DNA of 64,000 bases from the NCBI RefSeq assembly GCF_001422445.1, contig NZ_LMNA01000025.1:249061-313060 (forward strand), given 5' to 3'. The stretch is from Pseudorhodoferax sp. Leaf274 (GTDB lineage Bacteria > Pseudomonadota > Gammaproteobacteria > Burkholderiales > Burkholderiaceae_C). A program made the position numbers and the translations under genes. This document shows, piece by piece, positions 49,970 to 58,604 of the stretch; position 1 is the stretch's first letter, and each line of letters starts with the position of its first letter. Below the pieces are notes generated by a model. The model had not been told where the DNA came from. It saw only the letters and a program-made list of their open reading frames with translations, and did no database searches.

Positions 49970-51084
49970 CAGGTCAGCCGTTCGGCGGTCATGGCGTAAG
50001 GGCTGGCCGCCATCGCAGAAAGGCTGGCTTTCACGGCAGCAGTGTCCGACACGGCAGGTCCATACGGTGCGGGCCACATTGCGGCAAAGGCTGATTGGAA
50101 GAACGCCGTCGGCAGGTAGCGGCCCGTTTTCACGTCCCAAATGTCCGTCACGTTGTTGCCGTACTGGTAGCCCAATTCGGGAATGCACAGAGGCTTGCCG
50201 TGCGCCGCGGACAGCGCCACGATGGCCGTCCAGCACTTGAGCGGCATCCCGCTTGCGCCCAGAAGCGAAATGTCTCCACTGCCGCGGTTGTCATAGGTGT
50301 CCATCGAGACGATGTCCACATACGACGGGCCAGGCCAAAACTGTTGGGGATCCACGCCCGTGCTTGCGTCCACATTCCAGCAGTACAGGGCATTCGTGAC
50401 GCCCTTCGTGGTGCGCAGGTAGTCGACCATCTTGCGCCAGACCACGATGAAGTCGGCCGCACGGTCGACACCGTTCCACCAGAACCAGTCGCCTGTGACC
50501 TCGTGGAACATCCGCACCACGACGGGAATCTTTCGGCCTTTGGCATCCACCAGCGTGGCCAAGAACGTGGCAAGCCGGTCGAGGAAGGCGAGGAACTGCG
50601 CCTCTTGCGCTCCGCCCGTCTTGATGGCGGCCAGCGGTGCGCCGGTGCGGTCACCGAAATAGCCCGGATCAGACGGGCTGGGCGCCGGGCTGGTCTGACC
50701 TGCACGCGACATCGCGCCACGGACTGGGTTGCCGGGGTGGTTGTGCAGCGCAATGATGGAGCCCTTGGCGTGGGCCCCGATGATCAGGTCGCGCAAGAAA
50801 TCCGTCGCATCCTGCCCCCAGCGCGTCGCCCACTGCGGATCCTGGTATTCCAGGCCGACCACGCCGGGATAGCGGCCCGTCACAGCCTGGAAGTTCGCCA
50901 GAGAGCCAGTGAGCGTGGGCCTGGCATTCTGCGCAGGCATGCCCGCGAGATGATCGTTCACGCCGAGCGCATAACGGTAGTGCTGTCGCGCCGTGTCCAG
51001 CCACTGGTAGAGGCTGACCGTCTGTGCCGTCGCGCCGCTGGTGATCGGAAGCGCCCGGCTGGGATCCAGTCCCATGCACTTCAT
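49957..51084 (-). CDS. Glycoside hydrolase family 26-like protein (beta-mannanase type), no signal peptide
   Basis: A 375-residue (beta/alpha)8 glycosidase. The acid/base Glu lies in VVRMFHEVTGDWFWW and the nucleophile Glu in CIPELGYQYG, both GH26 hallmarks; RMFHE with the Trp cluster is diagnostic. Secreted GH26 enzymes carry a signal peptide, but none is visible here, so the protein is cytosolic or exported otherwise. Local GC is visibly lower than in neighbours, suggesting transfer. It lies between tRNA-Pro and the 545/1051-residue gene pair, all on the minus strand. The substrate is inferred. Confidence 0.85.
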   Translation of the reverse strand: MKCMGLDPSRALPITSGATAQTVSLYQWLDTARQHYRYALGVNDHLAGMPAQNARPTLTGSLANFQAVTGRYPGVVGLEYQDPQWATRWGQDATDFLRDLIIGAHAKGSIIALHNHPGNPVRGAMSRAGQTSPAPSPSDPGYFGDRTGAPLAAIKTGGAQEAQFLAFLDRLATFLATLVDAKGRKIPVVVRMFHEVTGDWFWWNGVDRAADFIVVWRKMVDYLRTTKGVTNALYCWNVDASTGVDPQQFWPGPSYVDIVSMDTYDNRGSGDISLLGASGMPLKCWTAIVALSAAHGKPLCIPELGYQYGNNVTDIWDVKTGRYLPTAFFQSAFAAMWPAPYGPAVSDTAAVKASLSAMAASPYAMTAERLTCICG

Positions 51085-51177
51085 ACGTTCCGTCCCAGCG
51101 CCGTCATCGGGGTCTGCATGCGGCCGTAGAGTGCCACACGCCCGCTACGTTGGAATGCCTGGGCGCGGCCGGCAGCT

Positions 51178-51190
51178 TCAGCCGCAGATG
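51178..51190. repeat. 13-bp direct repeat, right copy
   Basis: TCAGCCGCAGATG, identical to 49957-49969, in the 221-base non-coding gap between the GH26-like start and tRNA-Pro. That gap holds no gene with a credible start; it has the same lower-GC look as the glycosidase gene. Confidence 0.4.
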
Positions 51191-51305
51191 GACCGGGCCA
51201 CCTGCGCCGGGTTGGCAACACGTCGAGCTCAAGCAGGATGTCGAGCACAGGCCGCGCAAAAGAAGAAGGGGTCGGCAGATCTTGACCTGCCAACCCCCGC
51301 GAATG

Positions 51306-51382
<77 letters not shown>

Positions 51383-51439
51383 AAGGGCGGCATTCTAACC
51401 TCGGCATCGGGCCGTTCTGGCCGCGGGAGACAAAACAAC

Positions 51440-51835
51440 ATGGGCATCCGCGTCGTCCGCCTCGGTTCCCCGCGTGCGCCTGGCGAAGGGCTGCGCATCG
51501 GTACGGTGCGCCGGCCACCGCGCGGGGTGCCCAGATCGCAGTTCGCCACGCAGGATTGGTACGACTGCTGGTACCCCAACCTCGCGCCCAGCGCCGAAAC
51601 GATGGCGCTGGGGCAGGCCGCCCAGTCCTCGGGCGACTTGAAGCAATGGGCCGGCTTTCGCAAGCGATACCTGCGCGAGATGAACACCCCCGAGGCCAGC
51701 CGCAACCTGGATCTGCTGGCGGCCCTGTCGCACGGCGCCGATCTCTCGGTGGGCTGCTACTGCGAGCACGAGGAACTCTGCCACCGCGCGCTGCTGCGCG
51801 AACTGCTGGCCGCGCGCGGCGCCGCCATCGCCTGA
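51440..51835 (+). CDS. DUF488-family protein
   Basis: A 131-residue cytoplasmic protein. RLGSPRAPGEGLRIGTVRRPPRGV opens the DUF488 fold, WYDCWYPNLAPSAE and FRKRYLREM follow, and GCYCEHEELCHRALLRELL is the diagnostic Cys/His-rich end. The biochemical function of DUF488 is not established. The ATG at 51440 is 57 bases from the tRNA-Pro 5' end, divergently transcribed. The next gene follows after 71 bases. Confidence 0.88.
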   Translation: MGIRVVRLGSPRAPGEGLRIGTVRRPPRGVPRSQFATQDWYDCWYPNLAPSAETMALGQAAQSSGDLKQWAGFRKRYLREMNTPEASRNLDLLAALSHGADLSVGCYCEHEELCHRALLRELLAARGAAIA

Positions 51836-51906
51836 AAACATCACAACATGATAGGATCGCCGCCCTTTGCGCCCTTTGCCATGGGCCGCATCGGCCGGCA
51901 TTGCGC

Positions 51907-53070
51907 TTGAAACCCTCCGCCTTCCTCACCCTGCTCGCCCGCCTGCGCGCCATCGCGCACGGCGTGTGGACCACCGGCCTCGTGGCCGGTGGCCGCGTGA
52001 GCCCGCGCGAGATCGGCCGCGCCGCACTGGGCAGCGCGGTTGGCATCCTGGTCGCGTCGCTGGTGGCGCATGCGCTGGCGCCCGGCCTGCCGGCGTTGGG
52101 GCTGATCGCGCCCATGGGCGCCACGGCGGTGCTGGTGTTCGCCGTGCCGGCCAGTCCGCTCGCGCAGCCCTGGCCGGCCATCGCCGGCAACACGGTATCG
52201 GCCCTGGTGGGCGCGCTGTGCGCACGCTACGCCGGCGACCTGGGCCTGGCCGCGCCGGTGGCCGTGGGGCTGGCGATCGCGGCGATGTTCGCGCTGCGCT
52301 GCCTGCACCCGCCCGGAGGCGCCACCGCGCTGCTGGCTGCGCTGTCGGGCGTGGAGCCCGGCTTCGCGCTGTCGCCGGTGTTCGTGGACACGCTGGTCAT
52401 CGTGCTGGTGGGCGTGGCCTACAACCGGCTCACGGGGCGCGCCTACCCGCACACCGTGCCCCTGCGCCCGGCGGCAGCCACCGGCGCGCCGGCCCGCTTC
52501 TCGGCGGCAGATCTGGACGCGGCATTGGCGCATTACGACCAGGTGCTGGACATCAGCCGGCACGACCTGGAACGGCTGCTGCAATTCGCCGAGGCCGCGG
52601 CCTACGAACGCAAGTTCGGCGAACTGCGCTGCCGCGACGTGATGTCCACGCCGCCGCTGACGGTGCCGTTCGGCTGCGCGCTGGACGAGGCCTGGCAATT
52701 GATGCGCGAACGCCGCATCAAGGCCCTGCCTGTGACCGACCGCGCGCAGCGCATCGCCGGCATCGTGACCGTGGCCGACTTCATGAAGCATGCGGACTTC
52801 GCGTCCATCGACGGCCTGGGCGCGCGGCTGCGCAGCCTGATCCGCGCCAGCGGGCTGTCGCACGACGACAAGCCGCACGTGGTGGGCCAGATCATGACGC
52901 GCCAGGTGCGCATCGCCAGCGCCGACCGCTACATCAGCGAACTGCTGCCGCTGTTCTCCGAGGCCGGGCACCACCACATCCCGGTGCTCGACGAGGAACG
53001 CCGCGTGGTCGGCGTGATCACGCAATCCGACCTGATCCGCGCGCTGCACCGGACCGTGCGGGCCGCGTGA
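51907..53070 (+). CDS. HPP-family membrane protein with C-terminal CBS pair
   Basis: A 387-residue inner membrane protein. Four hydrophobic segments lie within residues about 35-180, with the HPP signature LRCLHPPGGATALLAAL. Two CBS domains (about 240-380) contain VMSTPPLTVPFGCALDEAWQLM, IAGIVTVADFM and VVGVITQSDLIRAL and probably bind adenine nucleotides. HPP proteins have been linked to nitrite transport in plastids and cyanobacteria; the bacterial CBS fusions are uncharacterised. The start is taken as TTG 51907; TTG 51901 and a downstream GTG are alternatives. Confidence 0.85.
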   Translation: MKPSAFLTLLARLRAIAHGVWTTGLVAGGRVSPREIGRAALGSAVGILVASLVAHALAPGLPALGLIAPMGATAVLVFAVPASPLAQPWPAIAGNTVSALVGALCARYAGDLGLAAPVAVGLAIAAMFALRCLHPPGGATALLAALSGVEPGFALSPVFVDTLVIVLVGVAYNRLTGRAYPHTVPLRPAAATGAPARFSAADLDAALAHYDQVLDISRHDLERLLQFAEAAAYERKFGELRCRDVMSTPPLTVPFGCALDEAWQLMRERRIKALPVTDRAQRIAGIVTVADFMKHADFASIDGLGARLRSLIRASGLSHDDKPHVVGQIMTRQVRIASADRYISELLPLFSEAGHHHIPVLDEERRVVGVITQSDLIRALHRTVRAA

Positions 53071-53114
53071 GCACGGGCGCCTGGGAGGCGCTGCCGCGCG
53101 GCTATGCTCCGCAC

Positions 53115-53570
53115 ATGCAACTGAAGATCCTTGTCGGCACCGTCACCGGCAACGCCATGTCCGTGGCCCAGGCCATCCAGCTGGACTGCACCGACCTCGT
53201 GCCAAACATTGCCGTCGATCCCATGGACGGGCTGGACATCGGCGTGTTCGAGCAGGGCGCGCTGTTCCTCGTCTGCACCTCCACCACCGGCGCGGGCGAC
53301 GTGCCGGACAACGCGCAGGCGCTGTATGCCTCGCTGCTGAACGAGCCGCGCTACCTGGGCGCGGTGCGCTACGGCCTCATCGCGCTCGGCGATGCCGGTG
53401 CCCATGCCGCCACCTTTGCCGAAGGCGGCCTGAAGTTCGACGCCGCGCTGCAGGACCTGGGCGCGCGCCGCATCGGCGAGGTCTTCACGCACGACGCCAG
53501 CGGCGAGGAAGATGCGGAAGCGGCCGGCATCGCCTGGTGCCGCAGCTGGCTGGCACTGGCCCTGGCGTGA
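53115..53570 (+). CDS. Flavodoxin-domain protein (MioC-like)
   Basis: A 151-residue cytoplasmic flavoprotein. The FMN phosphate loop is GTVTGNAMSVAQAI (residues 8-21), CTSTTGAGDVPDNAQ is the second flavin loop, and YGLIALGDAGA the third, as in flavodoxins and MioC. It should carry electrons one at a time as FMN semiquinone. It begins 45 bases after the HPP gene and ends five bases before the LysE-family gene, so it is probably in the same transcript. The redox partner is unknown. Confidence 0.88.
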   Translation: MQLKILVGTVTGNAMSVAQAIQLDCTDLVPNIAVDPMDGLDIGVFEQGALFLVCTSTTGAGDVPDNAQALYASLLNEPRYLGAVRYGLIALGDAGAHAATFAEGGLKFDAALQDLGARRIGEVFTHDASGEEDAEAAGIAWCRSWLALALA

Positions 53571-53574
53571 CACC

Positions 53575-54198
53575 ATGACCCTCTCGTCCTACCTGCTCTA
53601 CCTGGCCGCCGTGCTGCTGCTGGTCCTGACGCCTGGCCCCACCATGCTGATGTGCATGACGCGCGCGCTCCACCACGGCCCGCGCGCCGCGCTGACCAGC
53701 GTGGCCGGCTCGGTGACGGCCGTGCTGTGCGTGATGCTGCTGTCGGCGCTGGGCCTGGGGGCGCTGCTGGCCGCCTCCGACACCGCCTTCCTCGTGGCCA
53801 AGGCGGTGGGCGCGGCCTACCTCGTCTGGCTGGGCATCAAGACCTTGCGCAGCCCGGCACCCGCGCTGCAGGTGGAGGCGGCGGCCGGGCCCTCGCGCCG
53901 CTCGTCCTATCTGCAGGGCTTCCTGGTCGGCGCCAGCAATCCCAAGGCGCTGCTGTTCTTCGCGGCGTTCTTCCCGCAGTTCCTGAACCCGGCCGCGCCC
54001 ATGCTGCCGCAACTCGCGTTGCTCGCGCTGAGCTTCATGCTGATCGAGTTCAGCGTGCTCACCGCGTGCGCGCTGGGCGTGGCGCGGCTGGCGCCCTGGC
54101 TGTCGCGCAGCGGGCCGGCGCGCTGGATCAACCGCGTGTGCGGCGGGCTGTTCGCGTTGATGGGCGCGCTGCTGCTGTTCGCGCGGCGCAGCGCGTGA
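53575..54198 (+). CDS. LysE-family translocator
   Basis: A 207-residue inner membrane exporter with about six transmembrane segments. LLLVLTPGPTMLMCMTRALHHGPRAAL is the family N-terminal signature, and GFLVGASNPKALLFFAAFFPQF the central one. LysE/RhtB proteins export amino acids or derivatives; the substrate is not evident. The ATG at 53575 follows the flavodoxin stop by four bases. It faces the DinG-like helicase gene across a 79-base gap containing a GC-rich hairpin. Confidence 0.9.
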   Translation: MTLSSYLLYLAAVLLLVLTPGPTMLMCMTRALHHGPRAALTSVAGSVTAVLCVMLLSALGLGALLAASDTAFLVAKAVGAAYLVWLGIKTLRSPAPALQVEAAAGPSRRSSYLQGFLVGASNPKALLFFAAFFPQFLNPAAPMLPQLALLALSFMLIEFSVLTACALGVARLAPWLSRSGPARWINRVCGGLFALMGALLLFARRSA

Positions 54199-54232
54199 GG
54201 TCACTGGGGCACCCTTCGGCCTACGGCCTGTC

Positions 54233-54272
54233 GCGCCGGGCGGGAGCGAGCTTGCTTGGAGCGGCCCGGCGC
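54233..54272. repeat. GC-rich inverted repeat between convergent lysE-like and dinG-like genes
   Basis: GCGCCGGGC and GCCCGGCGC form perfect 9-bp arms around 22 bases. It sits between two convergent stops and could act as a bidirectional pause or 3'-end stabiliser. There is no U-tract. The composition resembles the palindromic element at 18619. Confidence 0.5.
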
Positions 54273-54277
54273 GGCGC

Positions 54278-56533
54278 TCACTCCAGCGCGTGCATGCGCC
54301 CCTTCGCATCGCGGCGCCAGCGCGCAAACGGCGGCAGCGCGGCCAGCAGCCGGCGGCCGAAGGCCGTGCCGGCCAGGCGCCGGTCGTAGCAGTGGATGCT
54401 GCACTGGTCGTCCTCGGTGCGGATGGCGCGGCCGGCCCATTGCGCCAGCCGCATCGCCGTGGCCGGCAGCACCAGTTCGCTGAAGGCATCGCGGCCGTTG
54501 CTGCGCAGCCAGGCCGCGCGCGTCTCGCCGACCGGGTCGTCGGGCGAGGCGAAGGGCAGCTTGGTGATGAACAGCTGCTCGCACTGCGCGCCGGGCAGGT
54601 CCATGCCCTCGCCGAAGGACTGCAGGCCGAACACGATGGACGGGCCGCCCGCCGCCACCGCCGCGCGGTGCCGCTCCAGCAGCACGGTGCGCGGCAGCTC
54701 GCCCTGCACCAGCACCAGCGCGCGCAGCGCGGCCGGCAATGCGGCCACGGCCTGGCGCATCTGCTCGCGCGAGGTGAACAGCACCAGCGCGCCGCGGCGC
54801 ACCTCGGCCAGGTCGGCCAGCAGCAGGCCCACCATCTCGGGCGTGAAGCGTGCCGCGTCCTTGGGGTCGGCGCGCGTCTCCACCACCACGAAGCGGCCCT
54901 GGCGCGGGTAGTCGAAGGGGCTGGCCACGGCCAACGTCGTCACGGCCTCGTCGCCTGCCAGGCCCGCCTCGCGCAGGAAGAAGTCGAACGCATCGCCCGC
55001 GCGCAGCGTGGCCGAGCTCAGCACCACCGCCCGCGCGCCGCTCCACAGCTGCGTGCGCAGGCTGCCGCCCGGCAGCACATGGCTGGCGTGGGCGCGCACG
55101 CGCGGGCCGCGCACGCCACCGCCGTGCAGGCTGAACCACTTGGCCACCGGCGCGGCGGTGGCCGGCTGCTCCTGCAGCAGCAGCTGCGCCGTGGCGTGCA
55201 CCTGCTCCAGCCGGGGCGTGAGCATGCCCAGCTGGGCATACAGCACCGACAGGCGGCGCGCCTCGTCGGGCATGTCGCGGATCTGCGCGCGCAGCGTCTT
55301 GGCCACGCCCGACAGCGCGGCCAGGAAGCTGTCGGCCATGGCGCAGACCAGTTCCAGGGGCTCCAGCAGCACCTGGGGTAGCCGGCCCTCGGGCACGCGC
55401 ACGCGGCTGCCGTCCGGGCCTTCGCGCGCCTCGGCGAACTCGGCCGCGTAGGCGTCCAGCACCAGCCGCTGCAGGTCGTGCAGGCTTTGCTGCAGCTGCG
55501 TGGCCTGGCGCGGTGCGTCGGCCGCCTCGCTCACCTGCATCAGGCTGCCGATGCGCTTGCAGCGGGCGCCCAGGGTCTCGATCCAGGCGGTGGCGGCCAG
55601 GTCCATGCTGCAGGCGAAGCGCTCCAGCGCCACCGATGGCAGGTGGTGGGCCTCGTCGAGCACCAGCAAGGCGTTGTCCAGCGCCGGCAGGTTGCGCCCG
55701 CCCAGCGAGGCCAGCAGCAGGTCGTGGTTGACCACGATGACCTGGGCGCCGACCAGCTCGCGCCGCTTCTCGAAGTAGGTGCACCCGTTGAACACCGGGC
55801 AGTGCTTGCCCGTGCACGAGCTGGCCTCTGCCGCCACGGGCCACCAGGCCTCGGGCGCGGGCTGCTGGGCCAAGCTGTCGCGGTCGCCGTCCCACTCGCG
55901 GCCCAGGCTGCGGGACAGCGCGCCGTAGAACTGCAGCCGGGCCTGGCGCTCGGCGTCGGAGCCGGGCGGCAGGCCGCTGCCATCGTCGCCGGGCTCGTCG
56001 GCGAACAGGTCGTCCTCGCCGCCGCCCTCCTCGCCGGCCTGGCGCGCGAGCTTGAGCTTGCAGACGTAGCGCCCGCGGCCCTTGGCCAGCGCGAAGCGGA
56101 ACGGCTCGTCCATCGCGGCGGCCAGCGCCGGCAGGTCCTTGTGCACGAGCTGCTCCTGCAGCGCCACGGTGGCGGTGGAGATCAGCACACGCGTCTTGCG
56201 CGCCAGCGCCAGCGCGATGGCCGGCGCGGCATAGGCCAGCGACTTGCCCACGCCCGTGCCGGCCTCGATCACCGCGATGGCACGCTCGGGCTCCTCGCCG
56301 TCTTCTGCCTGGCCCAGCGTGGCGCTGGCGAAGGTCTGGGCCACGCATTCGGCCATCTGGCGCTGGCCCGCGCGGGCGCGCAGGCCCGCGTTGCGTGCCA
56401 GAACGCGGTCGAACGCGCCGAGCGCGCCATGGGCCAGCACGGCAGGCGCGGGACTGGAGTCAGGAATCGGGGGAGGCACGGGAGCTGTAGCCAGGAGCGA
56501 TGCCGCGGCGCCGGGATCGGCCGCGGGCCGCAA
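54278..56533 (-). CDS. DinG/YoaA-family ATP-dependent DNA helicase
   Basis: A 751-residue superfamily 2 helicase of the XPD/DinG group that unwinds DNA 5' to 3' in repair. Walker A is EAGTGVGKSLAY (about 90-101) and motif II VLDEAHHLP. The iron-sulfur cysteines are visible in GRYVCKL and CTGKHCPVFNGC, spaced as in DinG. Motif VI is QWAGRAIRTEDDQC. The first 35 residues are Ala/Pro-rich and the true start may be slightly downstream. It is a single gene, with the GNAT remnant 61 bases upstream on the same strand. Confidence 0.9.
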   Translation of the reverse strand: MRPAADPGAAASLLATAPVPPPIPDSSPAPAVLAHGALGAFDRVLARNAGLRARAGQRQMAECVAQTFASATLGQAEDGEEPERAIAVIEAGTGVGKSLAYAAPAIALALARKTRVLISTATVALQEQLVHKDLPALAAAMDEPFRFALAKGRGRYVCKLKLARQAGEEGGGEDDLFADEPGDDGSGLPPGSDAERQARLQFYGALSRSLGREWDGDRDSLAQQPAPEAWWPVAAEASSCTGKHCPVFNGCTYFEKRRELVGAQVIVVNHDLLLASLGGRNLPALDNALLVLDEAHHLPSVALERFACSMDLAATAWIETLGARCKRIGSLMQVSEAADAPRQATQLQQSLHDLQRLVLDAYAAEFAEAREGPDGSRVRVPEGRLPQVLLEPLELVCAMADSFLAALSGVAKTLRAQIRDMPDEARRLSVLYAQLGMLTPRLEQVHATAQLLLQEQPATAAPVAKWFSLHGGGVRGPRVRAHASHVLPGGSLRTQLWSGARAVVLSSATLRAGDAFDFFLREAGLAGDEAVTTLAVASPFDYPRQGRFVVVETRADPKDAARFTPEMVGLLLADLAEVRRGALVLFTSREQMRQAVAALPAALRALVLVQGELPRTVLLERHRAAVAAGGPSIVFGLQSFGEGMDLPGAQCEQLFITKLPFASPDDPVGETRAAWLRSNGRDAFSELVLPATAMRLAQWAGRAIRTEDDQCSIHCYDRRLAGTAFGRRLLAALPPFARWRRDAKGRMHALE

Positions 56534-56594
56534 GTGTAGGGGCAGCGGTGCGGCGCCGAGCGTGGCCGGCCGGCAACCGCCCTGCCCGCCCCGG

Positions 56595-56792
56595 CTAGCG
56601 CGCAGCGCCCGCCCGAATCCGGTACAGGCAGTGCGCCGACAACCGGTGGTCCTGCGGCAGCGCCGGGTGGCGGAAGGTACCGGGATCCCGCACCATGCCC
56701 AGGCGCTGCATCACGGCTTCGGAGCGGCGGTTGTCGACGGCGGTGAACGCCACCACCTCGGCCAGCTGGAGCGTCTGGAACGCGAACGGCAT
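56595..56792 (-). pseudogene. Remnant of a GNAT N-acetyltransferase
   Basis: About 65 codons encode the C-terminal third of a GNAT protein: FAFQTLQLAEVVAFTAVDNRRSEAVMQRLGM followed by HPALPQDHRLSAHCLYRI, a very recognisable end. No N-terminal GNAT sequence is found in any frame in the 140 bases before it, which run into the phospholipase D gene stop. The gene therefore appears truncated by deletion. The start used is an internal ATG and is not meaningful. Confidence 0.7.
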
Positions 56793-56933
56793 CTCATCGG
56801 TCGCGCTCTGCGGCCTGTGTCGGGATAGGGGGCGGCCGATTCTGGCACCCACGCGGCCCTGCCGCGGACCGGCGCAGCATCCGGTCGACCGCGACGACTG
56901 CGACCGCACCGGCACCGGCACTGACAGGCAGCG

Positions 56934-58502
56934 CTACAGCTGCTCCTCGCCAACGAACAGCGAACTCAGCCAGTTCCAGATCTCGGCCATCCAGCTGGTG
57001 CCGGGGTTGTCGGTGTGCACGGTGAAGCCGCCGTCCTCGCGCGGCTCCAGCCACTCCACGCGGCCGCTGTCGGACAGGCGCAGCCGGTAGGCCGACTGGA
57101 AGCCCCGGGCCGGGATCAGGCGCTTGAACTCGCGCACCACCTCGGCGCTCTCCACCACCAGGCCGATCTCGGTGTTGATGCGGGCCGAGCGGCTGTCCAG
57201 GTTCATCGAGCCGACGAAGATGCGGTCGTCGTCGACCACCGAGATCTTGGCGTGCAGCCGCGAGATCGAGCTGCCGAACGCACCCAGGTGGGTCGCGCTG
57301 CCCAGGTGCGGCGCCACCTCGTAGATCTCGAAGCCCAGCTTGAGCAGATCGTCGCGGTAGCGCGCATAGCCCAGGTAGACCAGCGGCTCGTCGGTGGAGC
57401 TCAGCGAGTTGGTGTAGATCGTCACCTTCACGCCGTTGCCCACCGCCCGGCCCAGGCGCTGCATGCCGATCCGGCCCGGGATGAAGTACGGCGAGATGAT
57501 CAGCACCTGCGAGCGCGCCGAATCCATGAGTTCCATCACCCGCAGCGTCACGCTGCCGGCCAGCCGCTCGTCGGCATGGGTCCGCGTGATCTTGTCGGGA
57601 TCGTCCACCAGCACCGTGGCCTTGGCGAACATCAGGTCCAGCCGTCCCTCGGCCAGCTGCTGGCGCACGGCGGTCTTGCCCAGCGCGTCCTGCGAGCGCA
57701 CCGCGATGTCGGGCGGCGGCGCGCCGACGATCTCGTCGAAGCGCTCGCGCGCACGCTCGGGCGCCAGGTAGGGCGGCACCACCTGCGCGATGGGCCAGAC
57801 GTGCGCGCTGTTCCAGTACAAATCGAACGCGGCCGACTGCTCGCGCACCACCGGCCCGGTGGCCAGCACATCGGCGTCGATGAAGTTGGCCGTCTCGCTC
57901 TGCATGAAGTATTCGTCGCCGATGTTGCGGCCACCGGCCACCGAGATGCTGTTGTCGGCGATGAACAGCTTGTTGTGCATGCGGTGGTTGATGCGCGAGA
58001 ACGCCGACGCCGAGCCGATGAAGCGGCCCAGGAAGGAGCCCTTGCGCTCGGGCAGCGGGTTGAACAGCCGCACCTCGACGTTCGGGTAGGCGTCGAGCGC
58101 GCCGAACAGCTCGTCCTGCCCGGCGGTGTAGAAGTCGTCGACCAGCAGGCGCACGCGCACGCCGCGTGCGGCCGCGTCGCGCACGGCACGCAGCAGGCGA
58201 AAGCCCACGCTGTCGCTCTGCAGCTGGTAGTACTGCAGGTCCAGCGACTTCTGGGCTGCCGCGGCCAGCGACAGCCGCGCATCGAGTGAGAACGGGCCTT
58301 CGGGCAGCATGCGCAGGCCCGACTTGCCCGTGGACCCGGCCGGCGTGCTGGCGGCGGCCAGGCGGGCCAGGGCGGTGGCGTCCACGTCGGACAGCGCGTA
58401 GGCCGCGGGCGGCGGCTGCCGCGCGGGCAGCGACGCGCAGCCCGAAAGCCAGGCCATGCAGGCGAGCACGCATGCCAGCAGCAGCGATCTTGTGTTTGTC
58501 AT
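56934..58502 (-). CDS. Phospholipase D-family lipoprotein (cardiolipin synthase-like)
   Basis: A 522-residue protein with a lipoprotein signal ending in LSGC (lipidated Cys22). Two PLD catalytic motifs are intact: HNKLFIADNSISVAGGRNIGDEY and HAKISVVDDDRIFVGSMNLDSRS (HxKxxxxD plus GG/GS). The layout fits the ClsC-like group that joins or hydrolyses phospholipid head groups. Being a lipoprotein, it faces the periplasm. The ATG at 58502 gives the lipobox at the right distance; an upstream ATG at 58562 would spoil the signal. Natural substrate unknown. Confidence 0.9.
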   Translation of the reverse strand: MTNTRSLLLACVLACMAWLSGCASLPARQPPPAAYALSDVDATALARLAAASTPAGSTGKSGLRMLPEGPFSLDARLSLAAAAQKSLDLQYYQLQSDSVGFRLLRAVRDAAARGVRVRLLVDDFYTAGQDELFGALDAYPNVEVRLFNPLPERKGSFLGRFIGSASAFSRINHRMHNKLFIADNSISVAGGRNIGDEYFMQSETANFIDADVLATGPVVREQSAAFDLYWNSAHVWPIAQVVPPYLAPERARERFDEIVGAPPPDIAVRSQDALGKTAVRQQLAEGRLDLMFAKATVLVDDPDKITRTHADERLAGSVTLRVMELMDSARSQVLIISPYFIPGRIGMQRLGRAVGNGVKVTIYTNSLSSTDEPLVYLGYARYRDDLLKLGFEIYEVAPHLGSATHLGAFGSSISRLHAKISVVDDDRIFVGSMNLDSRSARINTEIGLVVESAEVVREFKRLIPARGFQSAYRLRLSDSGRVEWLEPREDGGFTVHTDNPGTSWMAEIWNWLSSLFVGEEQL

Positions 58503-58604
58503 GGTCCGCCTGCCTAGAAATCCAGCGGCGGCCATCGTAGCCTGACCGGCGTCAAGCCACACGGGCGGTGCTTGCTGCCGACTGCGCGTCCGGCTTCCCG
58601 AGCC

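Noticed and set aside
48136-50094. 652-codon plus-strand open frame opposite the 545-residue gene
   Set aside because: Same reason: biased composition, no credible start signal, and full antisense overlap with a gene preceded by GGAGGAG.
44952-51084. Type VI secretion or extracellular contractile injection locus
   Set aside because: The unknown pair suggested injected cargo, but no sheath, tube, baseplate, spike or AAA+ gene is present in the window.
49957-51084. Phage endolysin or tail protein identity for the lower-GC gene
   Set aside because: The catalytic FHE and PEL motifs and overall pattern fit GH26 glycosidases, and no phage genes surround it.
51081-51293. 70-codon minus-strand ORF between the GH26-like gene and tRNA-Pro
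   Set aside because: No ribosome site, no domain, and it overlaps the GH26 start; the gap is better read as non-coding.
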